Assembly: GCA_029747585.1 (NCBI GenBank)
Contig: JAPEVF010000045.1
Coordinates: forward strand, 62,001 to 126,000
Direction: 5' to 3'
Source: Pleurotus djamor
Lineage: Eukaryota; Basidiomycota; Agaricomycetes; Agaricales; Pleurotaceae
Length of the DNA stretch: 64,000 nt
The notes under the pieces were generated by a model. It made no database searches. It was not told where the DNA came from and saw only the letters and a list, made by a program, of their open reading frames with translations. Position numbers and translations under genes: made by a program. Shown in pieces: positions 22,442 through 34,260 of this stretch (positions within the stretch are counted from its first letter, which is position 1; every line of letters starts with the position of its first letter).

Positions 22442-23732
22442 TCAATTTTTGGCCTCAAGGTCGCTTGGGTACGCTGTCGATGAAGACCTACGCAGCGTGA
22501 AATACTCTAGAGGTGAGCAATGTGGAACAATGCAAGAACAAAGTCCCCCGAAGCGGAGAGAAGAACATACCCAAAGATGATGTCGTTTACGATTGGTACA
22601 AATTGGTCGGTTTGCCACCATTCAAACCACCTATGATTGATGCGTGTATCGCGTCTGAAATAAATGGGAGGACTGGCGACACCTCCTTCAAAACATATGC
22701 GAGCACAGGGGCTCGAGCCCTCGTCTCTGAAAATGAGGATGTCCAAGGTCCGGAGCTTTGGAAAGCAAGGGAGAACCTGTGGGAACCTCTCAAGATCGCG
22801 TCTGAAGCCTTCGTAAACGGTATTGTTGTGGATCTGTAGGCAGAGATACTGGAGGCTTGAATCCTCGGTGTAAAGCAAGAGAGAAGGTCCTAGGTCAACA
22901 AGAGCAATCTCTGACGCTGTCTATATCGACATGAACAGCATCAACGAACAGGTTCGGTAGCTTGAGGAGGCGACCCACCATATACATGAATTGCTTTAGG
23001 TTTGGGAAAGGCATCGAAATTTGTACGGGTGGACCAGGGAAGTCGTGTTAGTCGTAAGAAAGTGTTGTTATAGACTCGGAGTCCAAGTGCGATATACCGA
23101 AGGGATTTTTCGACTTGATTATCAACGTGGTGATATTGCATACAGGGAGGAGGACAGCAGCGGCGTCAGTGGAACAGGTGAGAGATCTCAAGGACGGCAG
23201 ACTTTTCCGAGTCAGCTGCTTAAGGATGGCGAGGTCAACGCCATCGTGAAGCTTCAGATACTGGAGTGTCGGTTGCGAAGAAAGGATAGCCAAAAGCGAC
23301 TCATCTCCTTCGTGGGTGGGGGTGGCATTCCAAGTCAAGTGCGTGAGGCGGGTGCCCGGGTTGAACCATGTTTCACAATGATTTGGACGAAGGTAGATCG
23401 CTAGCCTACGTAACTTGTTGAGGAATGGGAACTCCTCGGTAAAATATTCTCCTCGGTCGGAGTCGATTTGAAGGGAGACGACGTGACGCCCGAGACGACC
23501 ATCATCGATTGATACCTGTCGGCAAAAAANGCTCGTAACGGGACCGTTCAGCTGGCGTTGGGTCGACGTCGACGTTTGAGCAAGTGAACACGACATCACG
23601 ATACAGAAGGGGCTCTCCGATAACCAGAAAACGTTGTGATGTCTGCGTGATGCACCTGAGCGAAGCGACGTCTGGAACAAGGTGGATGATCTTGTGTAAT
23701 ATTTCGGTCGGAAGTGACCGTGACGCCGACAT
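22442..23732 (-). pseudogene. F-box-like protein, tandem family member D, with nonsense codon
   Basis: It begins MSASRSLPTEILHKIIHLVP at 23732. An N at 23530 sits after a run of A inside the codons for RYE-LFCRQV; removing it restores the frame, so that break is probably an assembly artefact. A second defect is different: after SITTLSYD, at about 23050, there is an in-frame TAA where copy C reads on, and the downstream sequence still matches the family (DFPGPPVQIS, then after an intron TASEIALVDLGPSLLL, the HRWFEWWQTDQFVPIVND block and a last exon ending at 22442). The copy therefore looks truncated by a nonsense mutation. Confidence 0.6.
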
Positions 23733-23848
23733 TGTTTATTCGATGCCCTTCAGTGAGGGGTTAGTCCGCTTCGGAGTGAGGTTATCATTAAAAAGGAGTC
23801 TCACAGCAATGATCGATGCTGATGGTTTGAAATCAAGAGCGTGATAAC

Positions 23849-23875
23849 GACCCTCGTTATAATCACACCTCACAT
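23849..23875 (-). promoter_or_regulatory. Shared upstream motif, copy D
   Basis: ACCCTCGTTATAATCACACC and following bases, about 117 bases before the ATG at 23732. A second shared patch (GATGCTGATGGTTTGAA at 23815-23831) also recurs before copy C near 22260-22280. Confidence 0.55.
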
Positions 23876-24681
23876 ATTGGTGAATTTCCATTCGTCTGAT
23901 CATGACCAGGTGCTAGCTCATGTGCGAAGAATATCTGATGTGATACGCACATACTACGCGTACATTCATCGTGTACGATAATGTGACCTTAAAGGTCGCT
24001 TGGGAACACCACCGATGAAGACCTGGACGACAATAGGAGGAAAAGGTGAGGAATAGGGGATAGGGTACCGGAGAGGAGAGGGGGCGGGGACATACCCCAG
24101 CTCATAACGAACGGAGGGCCATATAAATATGGCAATACCTGATACCAAGTACTCTATAAGATCTATTGAAAGGTTCAAAAGATGAGAAGACTGGTAGACT
24201 ACAACCTCAGCGAGAAAACAAAACATCGCCATCTACAGTGTTATCTCTCCGCCACAGCACATCACGTTGTGAGTACCGCGTAATGATTCACCGATGAGCA
24301 TATGATAGACTTGAGACTTACATATCCTTGTATTTTCAGACTTGATATTCGGTGTACAAAGCTTCCTCAACGTGTCGGCAATGCTGGAGGAATAATTTTA
24401 AAAATAACACAAGACAAGGTATTGCAATGCTCACATACCAAGATGAGCATTAGGAATGCACGGCGCAGAGGCTGTCTGAATTCATGACCAAGGTCAGTTC
24501 AACAGAAAGCCGATGCAGCGACGACATTCTAATTTCTCACTTCTAGTCGGTCCCAATGACAATCGTTGGGCACGAGCACGACTAGTAAATACACTGTCTA
24601 AGGAACCAGGTAAATCATCCATGACATTGACTGGGACATTACAATGTTACTGACCTTCTTTATGGTTGTAGTAGTCACCGC
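23876..24681. other. Intergenic region left of the MITE-like element
   Basis: No recognisable gene. Short open frames at 23966-24232 (minus) and 24302-24487 (plus) lack support. Confidence 0.35.
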
Positions 24682-25193
24682 TATGAGTGTTTTCTTCGGA
24701 CAAAAGTGGTGAGAACTACCCCTTTCATCGTGAATCACGCGTGATCACCATGATTCATCGTGATCATCAATGACAATCCGTGAAGTGTCGTGATCGCCCA
24801 TGATTTGTCGTGGTTCACGATGGTTCACGATGATTTATCGTGAACCTCACAACGATGAAGGAGGAAAGAAACAGCGAGCCAAAGTCAAAGTATAAGCAGA
24901 TTCCTATTCCAAAAATTGCAATTTCTTTTCGAATTTTTTATTATTTTACAGGGCTAATAAAACCTTCGTCCCTTTTATTTCCTATCTAGGAGTTTTTCCC
25001 AATGATTGGAGGGGGTCGTGATCATTAATGACAAGCCCAAGCGTCACCGTACTTCATGAACTTCACGACTTTTCACCAGTGATCATTGTCGTTCACAATC
25101 TTTCATGATGATTCACGGTGATTCACGATGAGCCATCGTGATTCACAGGTTCAATTCGACGTTTTGGACTTTTGTCCGATAAAAACCGTCATA
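24682..25193. mobile_element. MITE-like element with terminal inverted repeats
   Basis: The ends 24682-24707 and 25168-25193 are inverted copies of a 26-base sequence with four mismatches, sharing the TATGA start and the block TCGGACAAAAGT. The hexamer CACCGC occurs directly outside both ends (24676-24681 and 25194-25199), fitting a target-site duplication. The 512-base interior encodes nothing obvious and is filled near both ends with variants of CGTGATTCACGATGA in both orientations. These are the marks of a non-autonomous DNA transposon; the superfamily cannot be told. Confidence 0.75.
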
Positions 25194-26115
25194 CACCGCC
25201 AAAACATAACTAGCTCAGAGTTGAGGATAGCAGGAGGGCATTGCCGACGCTTCTCTGTCTCCGTAACGCCAGTCGTAAAAAGCCTGGACTGGGTGTGCAT
25301 TGTGCCTACACCCGCCCCCCGCCCCCCTCCCAATTGCGTGAGCAATGGCGCATGTGCTTAAGGCTGGAGGCGTATGTCGAGCAAATGTCGAGGGGGCTAT
25401 TAGTTCCCCAAGAGCTAGACGACCCCCTTGAATGCGCTGGAGATCTCATGCAGATGGTCGACGCGCAAGTTCATTCAAAGTGTTCTAGCCACGAAAAGAA
25501 GGGAAAAGTTGTTGGAACGGAAGAGCCTAAGAGTCCAGGGAGACTTGAGGGTTTCGTTCGCGAGTCCTTACGCCAACGAAAGAAGGGCGGGAGTATGGAG
25601 AAAAAGGAACGACACCGTCAAAACTAGGCTCAAATTCCAGCCTCTATGACGGGAGGATGACAGTCGATCCTCTTTGTATAGACGTCAAAACGCGAAAATC
25701 ATGACAAGAGCCTGAGGAAACATACCACATGGTGATCGAAACTTCGATCAGAAGCCCCTTCCTAATTTGGAAGCAACTCCTTCCTTCGCCACCACCACCA
25801 ACAACGTACACGATGGACGCACCAATGAGTCTGTGCCATCCAATGTACTCGAAGCCCACCTGAAGAAACATCTAACCTCGAAGAAAAGTGACTATGACCA
25901 CAGCGATGTCGGGACTGGACGGCGCGCTGAAGTTGTCAACACCTCTCGGGACCGCCGCAAAGAGCTAGTCTGGTCACGGAACAATACCAACACCTACCAG
26001 GACTATCCCGACCCACGAAACCGTCAAGATCAACTATGGCGCCAATCAGATACTGCAACAATCATGAACTCTGGTCAATCCACCCTTCCTTCGACGCGTC
26101 CACATTCGCCGCCTC
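25194..26115. other. Unassigned region
   Basis: Contains open frames at 25241-25627 and 25767-26249 on the plus strand with no recognisable domain. There is a short C-rich patch near 25310-25330. Confidence 0.3.
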
Positions 26116-26909
26116 ATGTCAGATCCTACCAGTACCATCAACATCATTTACCTCCTTGTTCACGTCTTCACCATATTTCCTCTTCCCGGTCACATCTTAA
26201 GGATCACCACTCTTCTCCTTGTTACCGCCATCGAATCTTGGCTCCATAACATCGGTCTCCTGCTCAAAAACAGCATCCAGGCCTGGGGGACCATAGCCCC
26301 CCTCGAACCAATAGTTTTTCTGCTTTCCGTCAGCAGTGTCGCGTCAAGCGTCAACGTTTCGATGACATCCGTACTCAAAGTCACCACTTACACACCTACC
26401 AATCTCGAAACGGCCTTGATTTGGGTCGATTCAGCCCTCAGCATACCGGCACAACGTCTCGCAAGACCGACCATGCTTTCTCACGCTGTTCCCTCCAGAA
26501 CAGGTCCCCTCTCCTCCTCCACATCACCAAAAGCAACGCGGGTTCCTATTGTATGACCCACCCCACCACCAAACAATCCACCGAGATCACCATCAGGCAG
26601 ATTTCATCATTCATATGCTTCAACAAGCGTCTTCGCGCTGGGTTTGTTCGGCCTGAAGATCCCTTTCCCTGTGGATATAGAGATTTCGCAGGGATCTACA
26701 ACCTCGAGCCCAACCCTCTCACCAAGTTCACCACCATGGACGCCAACGGTTGCGTCAGCATCACTGGCCCCAACCTGGGTCTTCACGCCATCCTGGGTGC
26801 TCAACCACCCTGTGTCGCCGTTTGTCACATATCCTCATCTACCCACACGCCTCCCCTTCACACATCATCCTCCTTCCGAACTTCTCATGACCTTTCCTTC
26901 TGCTTGTAA
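26116..26909 (+). pseudogene. Possible unrecognised coding sequence, frame not continuous
   Basis: The stretch is rich in C at third codon positions like the real genes in the window, but in two frames in turn: about 26116-26480 reads one frame (IESWLHNIGLLLKNSIQAWG) and about 26490-26830 another (FTTMDANGCVSITGPNLGL). A missed intron, an indel or chance could explain this. No domain is recognised and no start or splice pattern is convincing. It is reported only as a candidate gene or gene remnant. Confidence 0.22.
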
Positions 26910-28377
26910 CCTTTGTTTTGAAGAATGCAGTTCTCTGGGACAACTGCAGGAGGGTGTATGTAGCGGTTCGCACTTCCTACTTACCAACACCACCCTATTT
27001 GCCTCCTTTCTTGACTCTTGACTCTTGCTCTCTTGCCTTTCGTACGTACGACCCGGTGGACTTCCATATATATCCATACCTACTGTTCAAACACTATATA
27101 AAGCCCCAATCTTGTGCCGTAGAAAAGTAAGTGCCTTCGAATACCAGTGTTTACACCAGTCACGACGGCCCCCTCTATCTTGTGTGCCACACCGCCCCTT
27201 CTTCGAGTAGCGCCGTGTCACACTTATCCTAACATCAGGTTAAGCCAATTTGAACTCCAATCCTTCAAGACTGGCACAGAATCCGGAGGGGTGCTAGAAT
27301 ATGATCGCAGGCGAGAAAAAGGACGACTCGAAGGAACAACGACTCGAAGGAGAAAGTCCGGGATCACATGATTTAATGAATTGCGCCATCCCCGTGATGC
27401 TGTAAAGGGGTCCATTTCTAAACCTTCACCTACTAAAGTAGGTATCAGGCATTTGGCTGCTGCCTGTGTTGAGCATTTCAAGACTCACAGAAGAGCTTTT
27501 CAAGGAAGACGCCAATATTGGTTCAGATCCTCGACCCCATCCGAAAAGTACGAACGACTCAGCTGCCCATCTCAGTGTCGGTTCCTGCACTGTTCTAGGG
27601 TACTCGTTCCCACGGTGCGCTCCGAGCCGAGCGGACCGGTCAGGTGAATTCCTCGATCGGTCTTATTCTGATTCAGGTTTGTTAGAGAACTCTCCGTGGC
27701 CAGTCCGAATCGCCTTCTGTCAACATCTACACGTTTATGCGACTATATATGTGGCCCAATCTCTGATATTTGGGGGGATATATCTACGGCACATATCGTT
27801 GTAACTTATCTTCTTCGGTCAGCATCCGCTGAAACCCTCGACCAAGAAAGAAGTATCTCTGCCTGGCGATTTCTGGCCCAGGATCGACCAGCGCAATGTG
27901 CTCGCTGAGTTTGCGGAGTTTCCTGGATCATCGAAGATATTAGAAGTAAATTCAAAGTTGAACCGTCGGCTTGCTCGGCCACTTCGTCGTTGCCTCCTCC
28001 ATCGCGCTCAACCTGCCTCCCACTGTCCAGTTTATCTTCAAGACGCGGAACATCATACGCTCAATATCAACGTAACCTAGCTCTCTATCGAAACGGATAG
28101 CGTCACTGTCATGCCTTGTGCTTTTGGCTCGGAGGCAGTGGAATGCAAGAGTTCGTCGTTGATGGAGTTCGGGGACGTTACATGAGGCTCGCAAGAAGAC
28201 CAAGAAGACAGCGATCAGAATGTCTGGTCACACGGGTTCGTGACGCTGCTAAGAAGGCAAGTAGGCTTCCATTTTCGACACATTTCTTCCTCGGCATGTC
28301 TATCTCGGCCTCCAAATGTCTAAATTCTATCTTACAAACCCAGATCGACGATCCCGCTCGACATGGCCCGTGCGCAC
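26910..28377. other. Unassigned region upstream of the RRM gene
   Basis: Only short open frames, none recognised. A TATATAAAG-like sequence near 27100 has no clear gene behind it. Confidence 0.35.
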
Positions 28378-28387
28378 CATATAAATG
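28378..28387 (+). promoter_or_regulatory. TATA-like box of the RRM gene
   Basis: CATATAAATG followed by about 340 bases of pyrimidine-rich leader before the ATG at 28731, as is common upstream of well-expressed fungal genes. Confidence 0.45.
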
Positions 28388-28730
28388 TCGCCGTATGTCG
28401 TCGAATGTCTCTCGTTGCTCTTTGCTCTACTCCCCCATCATCTCCTCACAACGGCCCCCGCCAAGTCTAACGACCTCAACGTCCTCCACAACGACCAAGT
28501 CAACCAACTTTTGAATTCGCACTCGTTCGCGTCACCAGCTTCGCCCAATCATCCCCCTTCCTTACTGTTTCTTCCCTTCGTTCATCTTTGCCTTCGTCCT
28601 CGTTCATAGCTTTCCACGCCTTTCACGCTTTCCTTTCACTCTTCGTTCTCTCACCTACTTCTTTCCATTGGTTATCGCTTTCGTTCGCTATCACTTTCTC
28701 TCTGGTTCGAATTCCTACCTTAGTCACGAA

Positions 28731-31700
28731 ATGGCCTCTATCGTCTCTTCAGAACCCCAATTACCTTGCACTACATCGCCCCCAGCCTTCCCTTCTACGA
28801 CCCCTTCCGTGCCCTCTAGTCCTTCTCCCGTCGATCTGGACCTCCATGGCTCCGGTGCTGACGATGGCGACGTTGAGCCTGCCGTCAGCCTCGACTCCAT
28901 CGACATCAGTATTCCAGGATCGGACGCCGACGAATCATGGCATTCGTGGCGCACCAGGTACTCGGACGAAACGGACATATCAAATAAGTCGGTCGCCTCC
29001 AAGAACTCTGAAGCTTCCCGCCAGTCCGTCGAGTCCCAGGCTTCGACTTCGTCCGCTCAAACATTCGTCACTGACTCTACGGGCTCTCAGGGTGCGTTCT
29101 CCGTCTATATCTCCCCTTTCATCCATTCCGAAGTCATTTCTTCGAAGTTTGTGCACATATATTGCGCATATATGCACTTCTTGCTGTCCATACCATCCCC
29201 TCTTCGTTACCCTGAGACCACCCTACTTATATGCGCTGCGTTGGTTCCAGATATAGAAGTCATCACGTCCCCGAATGCATCCATGACCCTTCATCCTTAC
29301 GATCAAAAGGTCCACCCCTACAATCTCGTCGATGGCGCTCACAAACGTGCTGATTCGGCTTCTTCGAACTCTGCGCTACCCCCAAATCGCTTCGCGTATC
29401 CGGATTCCTACTCTGAAGGCAATCCATACGCTTATCCCACTAGCTCTATCACCGCGGACTCAACTGCAGCCGAACGTCAAGCCTGTCTACCTATCCAAAC
29501 ACCGTCGACGTCACCTTCTGACGCCGTTAGCTCTGCAGCTGGACCACAAGATGACTTTTCTTCGAACAGCGCCATGTCAAATGGATCATCCGCCCAGACA
29601 TCCATGCCCAACCCTCCGCTACAGGCTTCCGCGCCTACACGCCGTCGCCTCAACGCATCTATACCAATCATCAATCCTCTCGATCGCAGCGTCGTCCGCC
29701 CTCCTACTATGCAGACGAAGGACGCTGAGCGTGGGCTGCTCACCGTCGAGGAGGAACCCTCTGAAGTCGGTGAGCGCACGGTTGTGCCATCTCCCCTCCC
29801 TACCCCTACGGTGATTTCAAAGGAATTGCATGAACCCGTGAAGGCTCCGGTGGGCAACTCGGAGCATGACTCGAAGCCATCAGAAGTCGCTCAGGTCGTC
29901 TATTGCGCCAAACCTCCAATCGATTTTAAAGAGCTCATGGCTGCTGCCCAGACCAAACGTGCATCTGAGGCCGCCGAGAAGGAAGGTTCGGTTGCATCTG
30001 CAACATCTACGACCACGGCCCAATCCGCATTCAAGTCGCCCAACGTTTACATCAACGGCTTACCTCCTTACTATCCCGAAGATGAGCTCCTCGCTCTCAC
30101 CAGCCCTTACGGTACCGTGCGTAGCGTGAGGAGCTTCACAAGACACGTCGACATCTCTCCGTCTGCCTCGGCTGGTACTTATGCCGATTTGACCGGAGAT
30201 GGCATCTCCTTGCCCGGCAAGAAAGCCAGTGGCTACGGCTTCGTATTGTAAGCTTGAGTTCCTCCTCCAGTGCCCCTTGCTCACGACTTGTAGGTTCGAA
30301 ACGATTGAGGGTGCAGAGCGATGCATTGAAGGCCTGAAGAAGTATCGGAATTTGCATCCTTCTTTCTCCAAAGTACGTTCCAAGTTTACCCCTCAGATTC
30401 GCACATATATCATGATTCCTGGCATTATAGCAAGTGCACAAAATTCCTGGAACGCCATACACAGCTGTTCAGTCTCAAGCAGAAGCTGAAGTCGCCGGTT
30501 AGCTAGCTCAACTCTTCCCGTAGATGACGTGTTACTCACCAATTTTCCATCAGATGATAAAGAGGAAGAATCTGACAGTTTCAAATCGAAAATGGAGAAG
30601 TTCGAGGACAAGTCATCGACTAACCTTTATATTGAAGGGTACGCTATGTTGTCTCTGATTTAGGGCGCTGGTTAACCGCACGATATCATTGAATAGACTT
30701 CCTCTCAGTATTGATGGACCGGTACGTCCTGGTTGCCTTGCCGAGTCAAACCTGTAACTAAACTCGCGTCGTAGTTACTCGCCGCTTTGGTCTCGCCCTA
30801 CCAAATTAAAAGCAGTCGTTTCTTCCAGACGAAGCTCAGTCACCCTCCTAGAATCATTGCATTCGTTCGGTATGTTGACTGCTATAGTGACCAAGCAAAA
30901 ACACCGACTATTCTCTTTCAGCCTAGAAACTCGCTCAGCCGCTGAGGAAATCATTGAACGTCTTCATGGTCGCATGGTTCGAGGCTGGAACGATACTGGT
31001 AGTCGGATATCCGTCCGCTTCGCTGATAGTACCGAACAGCGAGAGCTTCGGGTGCGTCATGCATCATTGAAGCTGGTCTAAGTTCTAACGGCTGTTTCAG
31101 CGAAACGAACGGCAGGGTCACTCTACTCAGAGGGGAGAACTGTCGTCTAACAAGCTTACCATCGCTCAAGCCGCTCTACTCAGCCTTCGTGGTCGGGATT
31201 TGAAGAACGAAAGTCCTGGTGTCTCTCCTTCTACGACCTTGAGTAGCTTGGCTAGCTCTCCTTCCTTGGCCACTCTTTCTACCATGCCCAGCGCCCCCTC
31301 TTATGGGCGAGCCCAGAAGATGGGTGACTATGCATCTCACGCCATGGGTCGAGGAAATGAGTTTGCCTTGGGTCCGAGCGGAGCCCTCCCAACTATCACT
31401 TCCCCTTCTTTCGGAGCGGATGCTATCAACGCGAGTCCCTATATTCCCGCTCGCTTCCTCCACGGTACCTACGAAGCTGAGGATGTTGATCGACAGCACG
31501 CACCATTTCAAAACGTTCGCCCTCACTTCAGCATGCTTGACCAGATGGCTGCGCAGCGAACTCATGGGACGTTGGCTCGAGATGCTTTGACTGGCAGGTA
31601 CCCTGTTATTGGCTCCGGACAACGCATCGAAACAATGGGTGCAACTCCTTTGGTTGACCGTCTAGTGCCAAATGCCGGGCATGCTGTTATTGGAATGGGG

Positions 31701-32699
31701 TTGCGAGGTGTGGGCGACATGGGTTTTGGGATGAACAACGGACGCAACCACCATCAATCAGTCAACGGCTACACGCCTGCAGAAGAGCTATTGTTTCAAG
31801 CTCACAACGCCAGCTTGCGCCATCGAAATAATCAACCCCAAGTCAAACCGAGCAACATCCCCCGCCCTCATCAGGGTAGTGGCAGGACCCAGGGGGGAAG
31901 AGGCTCGTCTGAGGCTTCCGTCGGAAAGTGGCGATCGAACAGTGTCGCTCTCAAGTCACTCAATACAGGTGGTCGCGATCTTGCCGATGAAGAGAACTTC
32001 CACAGCAACTACAGGCAGGGCAGCCGTCCGCTAAATGACGATATTATGCCTGCGCCCAAAGGATCGGGGGACACAAACGCGTCGTATCGTCAACATCAAC
32101 ATCAGCAACAGCCAGCCGCGCCGTCTCACGGACATGTTCGTTCTACGACTGTCCCTCATGCTAATCGCACAACTGTCCCCACACGCCATCAACAACATTC
32201 GAGCATTAGCAACCCTCATTCTAGCATATCTGCCAACAATCGGAACGTTGCCTCGACCGACTCCCGGAATGCCGGTTCCTTCAACAAATTCTCCAAGCTA
32301 GAGCACCATGACCACGAGATGAGCAACACGAACCAAACGATGAATAATTCTGGTCTCCCTCTCAAGAAACTCTACGTCAACGTTGCAAAGACTCAGCCTC
32401 AAACTCATCATCAACACCAACGTTCTTCTTCCGACCTCTACAAGAACGATAACCACGGACAACGCAATAATGGTACCTTTACAAGAACTAATCGGCCCAC
32501 CAGGTCGGATAATGCTCATGAATCCCCTGTTATGCCGTCACCTACTCTCACATGTGGATCACAGACTCCCTCTACCTTGAGTCCCGCGACTCCTTACTTT
32601 GGCTCATTCGCTTCGTCTGACGGAGTCCAAACCCAGGCGAAGGTTTCTATCAACGGCGGTACCATTGAACTGAAGGGTGCGATCAGTGAGCAAGTTTAG
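28731..32699 (+). CDS. RNA-binding protein with two RRM domains
   Basis: About 1,140 residues in roughly nine exons. A Ser/Thr/Pro-rich N-terminal half precedes RRM1 (SPNVYINGLPPYYPEDELLA ... KKASGYGFVLFETIEGAERC) and RRM2 (STNLYIEGLPLSIDGPLLAA ... PPRIIAFVRLETRSAAEEII, then ISVRFADS). The tandem RRMs resemble the MSSP/RBMS family of single-strand nucleic-acid binders. RRM1 has an insertion of about 25 residues before its RNP1 strand. The C-terminal 500 residues are low-complexity, with His/Gln- and Asn-rich stretches (32090-32480). The start at 28731 is chosen because the frame upstream is pyrimidine-rich leader. The first intron (29092-29250) is unusually long at 159 bases and happens to be open in frame. 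Likely nuclear or cytoplasmic mRNA-binding role. Confidence 0.85.
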
Positions 32700-32987
32700 C
32701 TTTGGTAAAGGTTTTCGGCACACAATCATTACATCACTATTACTCTACACTCGCACCACCCTTGTTATCATACTTCATTCGACTAATATGAAACCTATGT
32801 CACTTGCACGGAACTTCTGGGCTTGTGAAGGAGCGACTATAGGGTAGGTATCAATGCAGCACAAGCTATGTACATTCATAGACCTGCGTAATGTCCGTAA
32901 AATGCCTCATAAGAAATAACGAAGATCAAGTCCTAAACCAAAAAGTGACTGGGACTAAGCCAGCTGGCTGATGGTGCGCGTTGGCTT

Positions 32988-33731
32988 CTAAGCCAAGAAA
33001 GCGAACACAGCAGCAGCAGCACCAGCAACACCAAGAGAGGCCGAGAGCGATGAAGCACCGTTGTTGGTTTGCTCAGCGGGTGCGGCAGAACCAGTTCCAG
33101 TTCCGGTTCCAGCGCTGCTGGCTCCGCCAGTGGGACTAGCACCTCCCGGGATCACGGTAGTGGTAGGGTAAGCGGATCCCAAAGCACGAATTTCAAAGGG
33201 CTCAGATTGCGCATAGACCTACATTCGGCGAGTGAGCATGCAACGTTCCGACGAGGGATTCTGAGAAATTTTCAGGAAAATAACTCACATTGGTCGAGTT
33301 GAGAGGATTGGCGAGTTGGAGGAAGTAGTTTTGCCCAGGCTTGAAGTCGGCTTGTTGACGAGTAATTTCCTTGGAGCAATCAGCATTGGCCTGGATGCTG
33401 ATGACAGCTTGGGGTTGAACGAGGATGGTGGGATCAGTGTTTCCGATGCTGTCCGAAAAAAAAACATGAGTGACAACGTCCGTAAACGTAAGCAAGCTAG
33501 CAACGAACAGGACAGTGTAGTCATTGTTGGGTGGATTCGTTCTGCACGTCCAGGAGAAGACATTGGCAGACTGGGCGACTGGTGACAAATGAGACCACGA
33601 TTCGCTAAGAGAAGCTGTAAAAGATGCTCACCCCACCAGGTCGAAGAACTGGGTGCCGTAATGGCAAACTGGTCCTGCGCAGAGGCAACGGCAGCGACAG
33701 CAGCGACGATGGCGAGAGATTTGGCGAACAT
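32988..33731 (-). CDS. GPI-anchored serine/threonine-rich protein, Kre9/Knh type
   Basis: A secreted protein of about 190 residues in four exons. The signal peptide MFAKSLAIVAAVAAVASAQ is followed by FAITAPSSSTWW, the hallmark start of the Kre9/Knh-like domain (PF10342 family), then WTCRTNPPNNDYTVLF. A Gly/Ser/Thr/Ala-rich linker (GGASSAGTGTGTGSAAP) follows, and the protein ends in an Asn/Gly site plus a hydrophobic tail (GVAGAAAAVFAFLA), the layout of a GPI-anchor signal. It should sit at the plasma membrane or cell wall; members are linked to beta-glucan wall assembly by family knowledge. The start at 33731 is preferred over non-ATG frames upstream; a TATA-like box lies about 40 bases before it. 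Confidence 0.9.
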
Positions 33732-33769
33732 GGTTGAAGAAAAGAACAATGAACCGACGAAAAGTAGAG

Positions 33770-33776
33770 TTATAAA
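33770..33776 (-). promoter_or_regulatory. TATA-like box of the Kre9/Knh-type gene
   Basis: On the minus strand it reads TTTATAA within CTCTTTATAACTC, about 40 bases before the ATG at 33731. Confidence 0.45.
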
Positions 33777-34260
33777 GAGTGTGGGTAGTTCACCGTGCTG
33801 GGGAAAGAAGAACGAGAGAAAATTTGTCGGGCGTTGTTCGGCCCTTTGGCCTGGGTGGGAATTGTGTCACGAGACCGACAGGAGATAGGGACGTCAAGGA
33901 TTTCGACATCAAGAAAAAANTGCTACGTCTTCAAGCTTGAGCAAGGAAAAAAAAAGCTACGGAGAAGGCGAAAAATTGTGCAAGCGACGGAGCATAGGAT
34001 GACTAAGAAAGCTACAGTAAAAAGCAGGCTATGTAGCTCTCGAAATTTGCGGGGTCCTTTCGCACTTTCACGCTTGGACAGTCGTTGGGAAATGGCGCGC
34101 ACGCACTTAGGTTATGGATTTCTAGATTCCTTGACGGCCTGTGCCAGCCGGTTCAGAGGGTACATCACCCACCGCTACCCCAACAGTGATTATTTCCAAA
34201 GCAAAGAATGCACTCCGAAATGAGTACCATATGTCCTTTAGAGAGGTGTCACCTCACTAG
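33777..34260. other. Intergenic region, no gene seen
   Basis: Contains an N after a run of A at 33920 and no supported gene. Confidence 0.35.

Noticed and set aside
23500..23540. Frameshift in tandem copy D at the N
   Set aside because: The N follows a run of A and removing it restores the family reading RYE-LFCRQV, so it is an assembly artefact rather than a mutation.
29092..29250. In-frame coding insertion of 53 residues in the RRM protein
   Set aside because: It is bounded by a good donor and acceptor and has an intron-like composition; removal keeps the frame because its length is a multiple of three.
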